A DNA stretch of 5,488 bases from Chloroflexota bacterium (GTDB taxonomy: Bacteria; Chloroflexota; Limnocylindria; QHBO01). The DNA lies in contig VBGQ01000050.1 of NCBI GenBank assembly GCA_005882055.1, positions 1 to 5,488 on the forward strand. The letters are read 5' to 3'. How positions within the stretch are numbered: position 1 is the first letter of the stretch; each line of letters opens with the position of its first letter. The position numbers and the translations under genes were made by a program. Below the pieces are notes generated by a model. The model saw only the letters and a program-made list of their open reading frames with translations, did not search any database and was not told where the DNA came from. Below, one piece after another: positions 1 through 5,488 of the stretch.

Positions 1-2
1 AG

Positions 3-590
3 GTGCTGGGGCGCCTTCGAGAGCGGACCGCTTCACTGCCCGAGCACGGGATGCAGATCGCTCCCGAGCAGGGGGCCTTCATGGCGCTCCTGGTCCGGGC
101 GATCGGTGCCCGGCGTTGCCTCGAGGTCGGCACCTTCACTGGCTACTCGTCGACGGCGGTGGCGCTGGCGCTGCCTGCTGACGGCCAGGTCGTGTGCTGC
201 GACGTCAGCCGCGAATGGACCGATATCGCCCGCGAGGCCTGGGCGGAGGCGGGCGTGGCGGATCGCGTGGAGCTGCGGCTTGGCCCGGCGCTCGAGACGC
301 TCGATGGGCTCCTGGCCGATGGAGCCGCGGGGAGCTTCGACTTCGCGTTCATCGACGCGGACAAGCCCAACTACGACGGCTACGTTGAGCGAGCGCTGCG
401 CCTGGTGCGGTCGGGCGGGTTGATCGCCATCGACAACGTCCTGTGGAGCGGCCGCGTGGCGGATGCATCGGTCGACGACGAGAGCAGCAACGCCATCCGG
501 GCGCTCAACGAGAAGCTCGCTACAGATGCGCGCGTTGACGTCGCGATGGTACCGATCGGGGACGGGCTCACGCTCCTGCGGGTGCGCTAG
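3..590 (+). CDS. SAM-dependent O-methyltransferase (COMT/CCoAOMT-like), 5' partial
   Basis: Class I methyltransferase of the cation-dependent O-methyltransferase family (Methyltransf_3, related to catechol and caffeoyl-CoA O-methyltransferases). It transfers a methyl group from S-adenosylmethionine to a hydroxyl, typically of a catechol-like small molecule, in the cytosol. Residues counted from the GTG at position 3: MQIAPEQG at 17-24 is the conserved family entry segment; LEVGTFTGYSS at 40-50 is the glycine-rich SAM-binding motif I; VVCCDVS at 63-69 carries the acidic residue after strand 2; FIDADK at 116-121 and IDNVLW at 143-148 supply the expected metal ligands D118, D144 and N145, with K121 as the likely catalytic base. 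The C-terminus PIGDGLTLLRVR is typical and intact. Family members are usually about 220 residues and begin some 20-25 residues before the LRERTASLP segment, so the true start very likely lies left of the window and the GTG at 3 is probably internal. The physiological substrate cannot be read from sequence. Confidence 0.95.
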   Translation: MLGRLRERTASLPEHGMQIAPEQGAFMALLVRAIGARRCLEVGTFTGYSSTAVALALPADGQVVCCDVSREWTDIAREAWAEAGVADRVELRLGPALETLDGLLADGAAGSFDFAFIDADKPNYDGYVERALRLVRSGGLIAIDNVLWSGRVADASVDDESSNAIRALNEKLATDARVDVAMVPIGDGLTLLRVR

Positions 591-706
591 GACCTTGCCC
601 CGCGGTCAAACGAAGGATTTCGCCCCCGCCGAGCGACGAATAGGTAGATGAACCATCAGGTCCGTCCCGCTGATCGCCCAGCCCGCGGCGTGATCTGAGG
701 TTGAAC
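591..706. other. Intergenic gap between methyltransferase and lipoprotein genes
   Basis: A 116-bp spacer between two co-directional genes. No convincing intrinsic terminator follows the methyltransferase stop: the best pairing is GACC (591-594) with GGTC (604-607), only four base pairs and with no T-run. No clear -35/-10 pair stands out; TAGGTA at 641-646 is at most a weak -10-like string. A 16-codon ATG frame at 648-698 ends inside the downstream Shine-Dalgarno sequence and is probably chance. Whether the lipoprotein is read through from the methyltransferase or has its own promoter is not decided by sequence. Confidence 0.5.
696..700 (+). promoter_or_regulatory. Shine-Dalgarno site that decides the lipoprotein start
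   Basis: TGAGG at 696-700 lies 6 nt before the GTG at 707, an ordinary spacing. The in-frame TTG at 701 directly abuts this site with no spacer, so it is unlikely to be used. This is why the lipoprotein is started at 707 rather than 701. Confidence 0.6.
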
Positions 707-1606
707 GTGCGTAGGCTAGTCACCCTGGCAACCATCATCTTCCTGGCAGGATGCGCTGCGCCGAGGACAGGGTCCGGCCCCTCGGGGACTCCAACCGATG
801 TGCCACAGCCATCGGAGACAACATCGCCGACAGCCGCGCCGAGCGAACCGGTGGCTACCGGGATCCACATCGACGGTCTCGCGAAGTCGACCGTCGACGG
901 TCTGACGGTGCGCGCCAAGCCGAGTACCGCCGGTGCCCAGCTCGGGACGATCGACACGGGTCAGATGGGCTTCGTGGTGGCTGGGCCGATCAGCGCGGAT
1001 GGATACGCCTGGTACCAGCTCGCGGGCCCGGGGCTTCCGCCGAACGCGGGTTGCGAACCACCTGAGCGGACCACCCCGTTCGGTTGCCCGGTCTGGTTGG
1101 GCTGGGTAGCCAGCGGTCAGGCTGGCGGTCAGGCTTGGCTCGAGGCAACAACTCTCCCGTGTGCTTCTTCACCCATGAACGTCGCAGCTCTAGTCTCCGA
1201 TTCCGCGCCGGCGGGATCCCGTACCCCGCTCGAACGGCTGGCGTGCTACGGGTCCACGCCAATCCGCATCCGAGGGTGGTTCACGAAGATCCCGGAAAAC
1301 GCCGGCCTGGGTGGGACGTGCGGTCCGCCCTCCGCCGTGTCGTGGCTGGTCTGCATGGGCCTCGACTACAACACACTTGGGACGTCCGAAAGCGCAGTGT
1401 TCGGATCTGGAATCCAGGTCGCCATCGACCCTGCCTCCGGTGTGACCATGCCGGCTCGCGGGCAGTGGCTCGAGGTGGTCGGCCACCTCGACGACCCAGC
1501 TGCACGCAACTGCGAGGATTTCGGGGGCGGAGAGGTCAACGCCGTGCTGAGCTGCCGCGGTGAGTTCGTCGCCGAATCGGTCAGTCCCGTCGCCGGACCG
1601 TATTAG
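707..1606 (+). CDS. Secreted lipoprotein with SH3-like domain and Cys-rich C-terminal domain
   Basis: Predicted 299-residue lipoprotein, exported and anchored to the outer face of the membrane. The N-terminus MRRLVTLATIIFLAGC is a classic type II signal peptide: two Arg, a hydrophobic stretch, then the lipobox LAGC at residues 13-16 with C16 as the lipidated Cys. A Ser/Thr/Pro/Gly-rich linker follows (about 19-52). Residues about 60-150 resemble a bacterial SH3 domain: DGLTVRAKPSTAGAQLGTI near the front, then YAWYQLAG and GWVASG, with an insertion before GWVASG that carries two Cys. The C-terminal half (about 175-290) contains IRIRGWF, a GQWLEVVGHLDDP segment and a final CRGEFVAE strand; this could be an OB-like beta domain, but I cannot name a family. 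Besides C16 there are eight Cys (116, 127, 152, 180, 205, 216, 269, 283), an even number consistent with disulfides outside the cell. The role is unknown; ligand or cell-wall binding is a guess. The stop TAG overlaps the stop of the opposing gene. Confidence 0.85.
   Translation: MRRLVTLATIIFLAGCAAPRTGSGPSGTPTDVPQPSETTSPTAAPSEPVATGIHIDGLAKSTVDGLTVRAKPSTAGAQLGTIDTGQMGFVVAGPISADGYAWYQLAGPGLPPNAGCEPPERTTPFGCPVWLGWVASGQAGGQAWLEATTLPCASSPMNVAALVSDSAPAGSRTPLERLACYGSTPIRIRGWFTKIPENAGLGGTCGPPSAVSWLVCMGLDYNTLGTSESAVFGSGIQVAIDPASGVTMPARGQWLEVVGHLDDPAARNCEDFGGGEVNAVLSCRGEFVAESVSPVAGPY
1113..1136 (+). repeat. In-frame 12-bp tandem repeat inside the lipoprotein gene
   Basis: Two adjacent copies of a 12-bp unit, GCGGTCAGGCTG (1113-1124) and GCGGTCAGGCTT (1125-1136), identical at 11 of 12 positions. 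The unit is a multiple of three, and the region encodes S-G-Q-A-G-G-Q-A-W at the end of the SH3-like domain. This is consistent with an in-frame slippage duplication of four codons in a loop. Two copies alone are too few to call it a phase-variable tract. Confidence 0.7.
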
Positions 1607-2118
1607 ACCGGATCCGTGCCAGGGCCCGTCGCATCCGCGGCGGGCTCTGTCGTTGTCCCGGTGACAGAGAGGACCAGCACCGGGACGTGGCGGCGGGCGC
1701 GCTCGGCGTAGTAGGCGTAGCCGGGGTAGGCGCGATTCACCTGTGCCCACAGACGATCGTGCTCGTCGCCGCTCGCCTCCCGCGCCAGGACCGAGACCTG
1801 CCGCCGACCGATATCGAGCGTCGCGCGGGGTGTTGCCCGTAGGTTGTGGTACCAGCCCGGCGCGCGCTGGTCGCCAAAGCGCGAGGCGACGATCACCCAC
1901 GCGTCCCCATCGGGGTAGATCCAGATCGGGACGGTGCGCGGCTTCCCGCTCCGCGCGCCGGTCGTGGTGAGGATCCCGATCCGGTTGCCCAGGAAACGGC
2001 CGAGCGGACCGATGCCCCCGGTCCATCGGTACAGGAGCGGATGCAGGAAGAGGGAGAGGCGGCTGGCGCCGCCGGCGGCCACGAGCCTGAACCAGGCACG
2101 CCGCAGCCGCTCCCGCAT
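1603..2118 (-). CDS. Nitroreductase-family deazaflavin (F420)-dependent oxidoreductase (DDN-like)
   Basis: Small split-barrel protein of the F420H2-dependent Ddn/nitroreductase family (PF04075-like), expected to use reduced coenzyme F420 to reduce small organic substrates such as quinones or activated alkenes. From the ATG at 2118 it is 171 residues, a usual size for the family. Visible motifs: TTTGARSGKPRTVP (about 51-64), matching the F420-phosphate binding segment; WVIVAS at 74-79; PGWYHNL at 87-93, the hallmark of the family; and YAYYAERARRHVPVLVL (about 134-150), the C-terminal signature. The last 20 or so residues (TGTTTEPAADATGPGTDPV) are low-complexity and extend past the fold. In-frame TTG at 2157 and GTG at 2151 would add 13 or 11 residues, but neither has a good ribosome binding site. 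The ATG also lacks one and could be leaderless, so the start is uncertain. The gene converges on the lipoprotein and diverges from the cyclase gene. The substrate is unknown. Confidence 0.88.
   Translation of the reverse strand: MRERLRRAWFRLVAAGGASRLSLFLHPLLYRWTGGIGPLGRFLGNRIGILTTTGARSGKPRTVPIWIYPDGDAWVIVASRFGDQRAPGWYHNLRATPRATLDIGRRQVSVLAREASGDEHDRLWAQVNRAYPGYAYYAERARRHVPVLVLSVTGTTTEPAADATGPGTDPV
1621..1648 (+). terminator. Terminator-like hairpin for the lipoprotein mRNA, inside the opposing gene
   Basis: Left arm AGGGCCCGTCGC (1621-1632), loop ATCC (1633-1636), right arm GCGGCGGGCTCT (1637-1648). All 12 positions pair in the plus-strand RNA: ten Watson-Crick pairs and two G-U wobbles. It starts 15 nt after the lipoprotein stop and is followed by GTCGTTGTCC, a modest U-containing tail. 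In the minus-strand transcript the two wobbles become A-C mismatches, so the fold favours the lipoprotein direction. The weak U-tract is the main reservation. The hairpin overlaps the codons for the low-complexity C-terminal tail of the oxidoreductase. Confidence 0.55.
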
Positions 2119-2192
2119 GCGCGGAGGGTATCGCGGCGCCGTATGCTGCACCTTCAAATGAACGTGCCCTGGCCTCGAGGAGGCCCGATCCC
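2119..2192. promoter_or_regulatory. Divergent intergenic region between oxidoreductase and cyclase genes
   Basis: Only 74 bp separate the two divergent starts (35 bp if the oxidoreductase begins at the TTG at 2157), so both promoters should lie here or reach into the neighbouring genes. On the plus strand TATGCT at 2142-2147 is a plausible -10-like element, which would place transcription start near 2154, but there is no good -35. On the minus strand TTGAAG (2157-2152) resembles a -35 and GATACC lies 19 bp further on; both are weak matches. If used, transcription would start close to the ATG at 2118, in line with its missing Shine-Dalgarno. These assignments are inference. Confidence 0.35.
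2171..2185 (+). promoter_or_regulatory. Ribosome binding site of the cyclase gene, folded into a small hairpin
   Basis: GAGGAGG at 2177-2183 is a strong Shine-Dalgarno sequence 9 nt before the GTG at 2193, and it fixes that start. The same bases fall in a perfect inverted repeat: GGCCTC (2171-2176), loop GAG (2177-2179), GAGGCC (2180-2185). In the RNA this six-pair stem would place the Shine-Dalgarno partly in the loop and partly in the right arm, so it could limit ribosome access. The ribosome site is well supported; the regulatory role of the hairpin is inference. Confidence 0.6.
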
Positions 2193-5100
2193 GTGCTGAC
2201 CTGCCCCGGCTGCGGAACGTCGAACGAGGAAGGCCGCAAGTTCTGCGCGGAATGCGGAACGCGCCTGGCGGTGGCGTGCTCCGTGTGCGGCACCGTCAAC
2301 GCGGCCGGCACCAAGTTCTGCGGCGAGTGTGGATCCGCCCTTGCGGACGTCGCGGCCCCTGCAACGCTCCAGCGCGTCCCGGAGGTTTCGGTTGCCGCGG
2401 CGCCCGTCGCCGAGCGCCGGCTGGTCTCCGTGCTGTTCGTGGACCTGGTGGGCTTCACCACCGCATCGGAACAGCGCGACGCGGAGGACACCCGCGAGCT
2501 GCTGAGCCGCTACTTCGAGCTCGCGCGGGAGATCGTGGATCGGCACGGCGGGACGATCGAGAAGTTCATCGGTGATGCGGTGATGGCGGTGTGGGGCACG
2601 CCGACCACCCACGAGGACGACGCCGAGCGCGCAGTGCGTAGCGCTCTCCAGATCGTCGAGGGGGTCGCCGGACTGGAGGCTGCCGGCTCCGCCCAGCCCA
2701 TGCAGGCTCGCGCGGGTGTGCTGACGGGCGAGGCGGCGGTGACCATCGGTGCAGCAGGCCAGGGCATGGTCGCGGGCGACCTGGTCAACACCGCCTCTCG
2801 CCTCCAGTCGGCTGCCGCACCTGGGACGGTGCTGGTCGGAGAGGCGACGTTCCGGGCTGCTTCGGGCGCCATCAGCTTCGAGGAGGCGGGTGCGCAGCAG
2901 CTCAAGGGCAAGGAGTCGCCGGAGGCCGCCTGGCGCGCGATCGCGGTCGTCGCTCGGCGTCGCGGCGAAGGACGCGCGGCCATGCTCGAGCCGCCATTCG
3001 TCGGCCGCGACGAGGAGCTGCGCGCGCTCAAGGAGCAGTTCCATGCCACCGCGCGGGAGGGGAAGCCGCGGCTGGTGACGCTGGTGGGCCAGGCCGGCAT
3101 CGGTAAGAGCAGGCTCGCCTGGGAGCTGGAGAAGTACCTCGACGGCGTGGTCGAGACGATCCTGTGGCACGAGGGCCGATCGCCTGCCTACGGCGAGGGG
3201 ATCAGCTATTGGGCGCTCGCCGAGATGGTGCGTGGGCGCGCGGGAATCACCGAGTCGGACGACCCCGACACGGCCAGGACCCGCTTGGCCCAGATCCTGG
3301 AGCAGATGGTCCCGGATGCCACCGAGCGCAAGTGGATCGAGCCGCGCCTGACCGGCCTGCTGGGACTGGACGAGCTGCCGCACGAGTCGCGCGAGGTCCT
3401 CTTCGCCGCGTGGCGCACCTTCTTCGAGCGGATGGCGGGCACGGCCACCGTCCTCCTCGTCTTCTGGGACCTGCAGTGGGCCGATCAAGGGCTCCTGGAC
3501 TTCATCGAGCACCTGCTGACCTGGTCGCGGAGCTCGCCGGTCTTCGTCCTCGCGGAGGCACGCCCCGACCTCTTCGATCGCCGTCCAGGCTGGGGCGTGA
3601 CGGTCCGTGCCTCGACCTCCATCCACCTGGAGCCGCTGGAGGACGACGACATGCGGGCGCTCCTCGCGGGGGTCGTGCCCGGACTGCCGGACGAGGCGAC
3701 CCGGGCGATCGTCCAGCGGGCCGAGGGCGTTCCCCTCTATGCGGTCGAGACCATTCGGATGCTGATCGACCGTGGGGTCATTCGTCCCGCGCCCGACGAG
3801 TCCGGCTACGAGCTGGCCGGGGAGCTGCCTGACCTTTCCGTGCCGGAGACGCTGCACGCGCTCATCGCCGCACGGCTGGACGCGCTCGACCATGAAGACC
3901 GCGCCCTGATCACCGATGCCGCCGTGCTGGGCCTCAGCTTCACGGTGCCCGCGCTCCAGGCGCTGTCAGGAGTGGATGCTGACGCCCTCAACGAGCGACT
4001 GGATGGCCTCGTCCGCCGCCAGGTCCTGATCCTGGACGCGGATCCGCTCTCCTCCGAGCGCGGCCAATACCGCTTCGTGCAGGGGGTGGTCCGCGAGGTC
4101 GCCTACCAATCCCTCGCCAAACGGGATCGACGGACGAAGCACGTCGCTGCGGCCCGCTACTTCGAGACGCTCGGTGAGGATGAGCTCTCGGGCGTGCTGG
4201 CCAACCACTACCTGGCTGCCTATCGGGCCACGCCGGCAGGACCAGAGGCCGATGCGCTGGCGGCCCAGGCTCGGGTTGCGCTGCGCGCCGCGGCGGACCG
4301 TGCATCTGCCCTGCACTCACAGCTCGGCGCCCTCGGGTACCTCGAGCAGGCGCTCGACGTCACCAGCGACCCGGCGGAACGCGCGGCCCTGCACGAGCAC
4401 GCCGCCATGGCGGCGACCCACGCGGCGCGACCCCGCGATGGCCTGAGGCATGCACGGAAGGCGGAGGAGATCATGGCCGCCGCCGGAGATCGGCTCGGCG
4501 TCCTGCGCATGCGGACCCTCGACGCCTGGGTGAAGCTCTCGGAGCACGGGGATCAGGCCGCGATCGCCACGCTCGAGGGCGCCCTGGCGGACGTGGCCGA
4601 CCTGCCACCGTCACGGGAGATCGTCCAGGCGCAGGCGGAGATCGGCAGGGCCCTGATGGTGGCGGGGCGTTCCGCCGAGGCGCTCATCTGGGTCGACCGG
4701 GCGATCGAGAACCCGGACCTGTTGTCTCCGGCCGAGATCGTGGAAGCGATCGTCACCAATGGTACGGTCCTGCTCCAGGTCGGCCGCACGGCGGAGAGCG
4801 AGGTCGTGCTGCGTGGGGCGATCGTGGTAGCGGATCGCTCGGGGAATGCCCTTGCGGCCATGCGAGCCCGGAACAATCTCAGTGGAATGGTCGAATCGAT
4901 CAGCCTCGAGGCCGCCAACGACATGGCGAAGGAGGTCTACGAGATTGCGCAGCGCTTTGGGATGATGACCTGGGTCCTGCAGTCCGTTGCGGTGGGGCAG
5001 CGAGTGTCGTTCGAGCTCGGCAGATGGGACGAGTGGATGGACGAGGGCGCTGCGGAGCTACCTGAGGGTGGTGCCGACTTCTATCGGATCTGGTACGAGG

Positions 5101-5488
5101 CCAATCAGCGCGACCGCCTCGCGTACCAAGGCGGTGCCAAAGAGGCGGAGGTTGCCCTCAAGCGGTCCATCGAGGAGCAGACGGTCCGTGAGAGCGCCCA
5201 GGCACAGGCTGGGCTCTCGGCGCAGCTGAGCGAGATCCTGATGGCGCAGCAGCGCTGGACCGATGCGGTCGAAGCAGCCCGTGGCGGCTGGAATCACAGC
5301 GACATGGCCCGCTACGCGACGATAAACGCTGTATTCGCCGCGACGGCGGCCGGGGACCGAGATCTGATCGAGGAAGCGCGTCAGGCCTATGACCGAGCTG
5401 TTGAGGGTCCCGAGCTGCCGCTACCGATGGCCTACTCCCACGTGATTGCCGCCCTGGGGGCGCTGCTCGACGAGCGTTGGGAGGCCGG
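2193..5488 (+). CDS. Zinc-ribbon, class III adenylate cyclase, STAND-type NTPase and TPR-like protein, 3' partial
   Basis: Large cytosolic signalling protein; the frame stays open for 1098 codons and runs off the right edge. Domains in order: two zinc ribbons, C4-C7-C18-C21 and C29-C32-C43-C46; a linker to about 73; a class III nucleotide cyclase domain, about 75-248; an NTPase domain from FVGRDEEL (269-276) with Walker A GQAGIGKS (299-306), a Walker B-like segment LLVFWDLQWAD (421-431), Arg457 in an EARPDL segment and GVPLYAVE (512-519); a helical, probably winged-helix segment from VPETLHALIAARLD (550-563); then an Ala-rich TPR-like alpha-helical region from about 700 to the edge. Cyclase residues are complete: metal ligands D84 and D128, adenine-recognition pair K124 and D196, transition-state N199 and R203, so ATP to cAMP is the likely reaction. 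There is no transmembrane segment or HTH in the visible part. The start GTG at 2193 has a strong ribosome site and puts the first Cys at residue 4. The signal sensed is unknown. Oddity: Trp425 sits where the family usually has Glu in Walker B. Confidence 0.93.
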   Translation, partial: MLTCPGCGTSNEEGRKFCAECGTRLAVACSVCGTVNAAGTKFCGECGSALADVAAPATLQRVPEVSVAAAPVAERRLVSVLFVDLVGFTTASEQRDAEDTRELLSRYFELAREIVDRHGGTIEKFIGDAVMAVWGTPTTHEDDAERAVRSALQIVEGVAGLEAAGSAQPMQARAGVLTGEAAVTIGAAGQGMVAGDLVNTASRLQSAAAPGTVLVGEATFRAASGAISFEEAGAQQLKGKESPEAAWRAIAVVARRRGEGRAAMLEPPFVGRDEELRALKEQFHATAREGKPRLVTLVGQAGIGKSRLAWELEKYLDGVVETILWHEGRSPAYGEGISYWALAEMVRGRAGITESDDPDTARTRLAQILEQMVPDATERKWIEPRLTGLLGLDELPHESREVLFAAWRTFFERMAGTATVLLVFWDLQWADQGLLDFIEHLLTWSRSSPVFVLAEARPDLFDRRPGWGVTVRASTSIHLEPLEDDDMRALLAGVVPGLPDEATRAIVQRAEGVPLYAVETIRMLIDRGVIRPAPDESGYELAGELPDLSVPETLHALIAARLDALDHEDRALITDAAVLGLSFTVPALQALSGVDADALNERLDGLVRRQVLILDADPLSSERGQYRFVQGVVREVAYQSLAKRDRRTKHVAAARYFETLGEDELSGVLANHYLAAYRATPAGPEADALAAQARVALRAAADRASALHSQLGALGYLEQALDVTSDPAERAALHEHAAMAATHAARPRDGLRHARKAEEIMAAAGDRLGVLRMRTLDAWVKLSEHGDQAAIATLEGALADVADLPPSREIVQAQAEIGRALMVAGRSAEALIWVDRAIENPDLLSPAEIVEAIVTNGTVLLQVGRTAESEVVLRGAIVVADRSGNALAAMRARNNLSGMVESISLEAANDMAKEVYEIAQRFGMMTWVLQSVAVGQRVSFELGRWDEWMDEGAAELPEGGADFYRIWYEANQRDRLAYQGGAKEAEVALKRSIEEQTVRESAQAQAGLSAQLSEILMAQQRWTDAVEAARGGWNHSDMARYATINAVFAATAAGDRDLIEEARQAYDRAVEGPELPLPMAYSHVIAALGALLDERWEA

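Noticed and set aside
578..607. Possible terminator after the methyltransferase gene
   Set aside because: Only short stems (GCGGG/CCCGC with a 16-nt loop, or GACC/GGTC) can form, and no T-run follows.
648..698. A 16-codon ATG frame before the lipoprotein
   Set aside because: It has no clear ribosome binding site and no recognisable peptide pattern. Frames of this length are expected by chance.
701..706. TTG at 701 as the lipoprotein start
   Set aside because: It abuts the TGAGG ribosome site with no spacer, whereas the GTG at 707 has a 6-nt spacer and gives a compact signal peptide.
889..902. A perfect 14-bp palindrome, GACCGTCGACGGTC
   Set aside because: It lies within the lipoprotein coding region, and a palindrome of this size is not surprising by chance in 5.5 kb of G+C-rich DNA. 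There is no second copy and no promoter context.
1578..1600. A possible hairpin CGGTC/GACCG as a terminator for the oxidoreductase
   Set aside because: It has only five base pairs, a 13-nt loop and no U-tract in the minus-strand direction.
1190..2491. A 433-codon open frame on the minus strand spanning three genes
   Set aside because: It crosses the lipoprotein, the oxidoreductase and the cyclase start in a different frame. In the middle it only carries out-of-frame fragments of the oxidoreductase region, and the translation has no domain signature.
2154..3893. A 579-codon open frame on the minus strand opposite the cyclase gene
   Set aside because: It is antisense to a clearly conserved multidomain protein in a G+C-rich sequence, where such long shadow frames are common. 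Its product is rich in Arg, His, Gln and Gly with no recognisable domain.

Overview
The window looks like chromosomal DNA from a G+C-rich, probably soil or freshwater bacterium. G/C dominates third codon positions, two of the four genes use GTG starts, and the genes are tightly packed. Three things together point towards Chloroflexota (Limnocylindria-like lineages), with Actinomycetota as the alternative: a probable F420-dependent enzyme, a lipoprotein with an SH3-like domain plus a Cys-rich C-terminal domain, and a large zinc-ribbon/cyclase/NTPase/TPR protein. This placement is inference from gene content; there is no rRNA or other phylogenetic marker here.

Layout from left to right: (1) 3-590 (+), a SAM- and metal-dependent O-methyltransferase whose N-terminus lies outside the window. 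(2) 591-706, a short gap ending in a ribosome binding site. (3) 707-1606 (+), a secreted lipoprotein with a bacterial SH3-like domain and a Cys-rich C-terminal domain of unknown function. (4) 1603-2118 (-), a deazaflavin (F420)-dependent nitroreductase-family protein, convergent with the lipoprotein; the two stop codons overlap, and a terminator-like hairpin for the lipoprotein mRNA lies inside the end of this gene. (5) 2119-2192, a short divergent intergenic region with a small hairpin that covers the Shine-Dalgarno sequence of the next gene. (6) 2193-5488 (+), a very large signalling protein, open to the right edge (at least 1098 codons). It has two zinc ribbons, a class III nucleotide cyclase domain, a STAND/MalT-like NTPase domain and a TPR-like helical region.

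The four genes do not form one obvious pathway. The methyltransferase and lipoprotein are co-directional but 116 bp apart, and the oxidoreductase and cyclase are transcribed divergently. The most informative locus is the cyclase protein. All six canonical catalytic residues of a class III adenylate cyclase are present, but the NTPase Walker B motif has Trp where the family normally has an acidic residue. I found no CRISPR array, tRNA, rRNA, insertion sequence or phage gene, and no clear evidence of an entirely undescribed system. The findings are local oddities worth checking.
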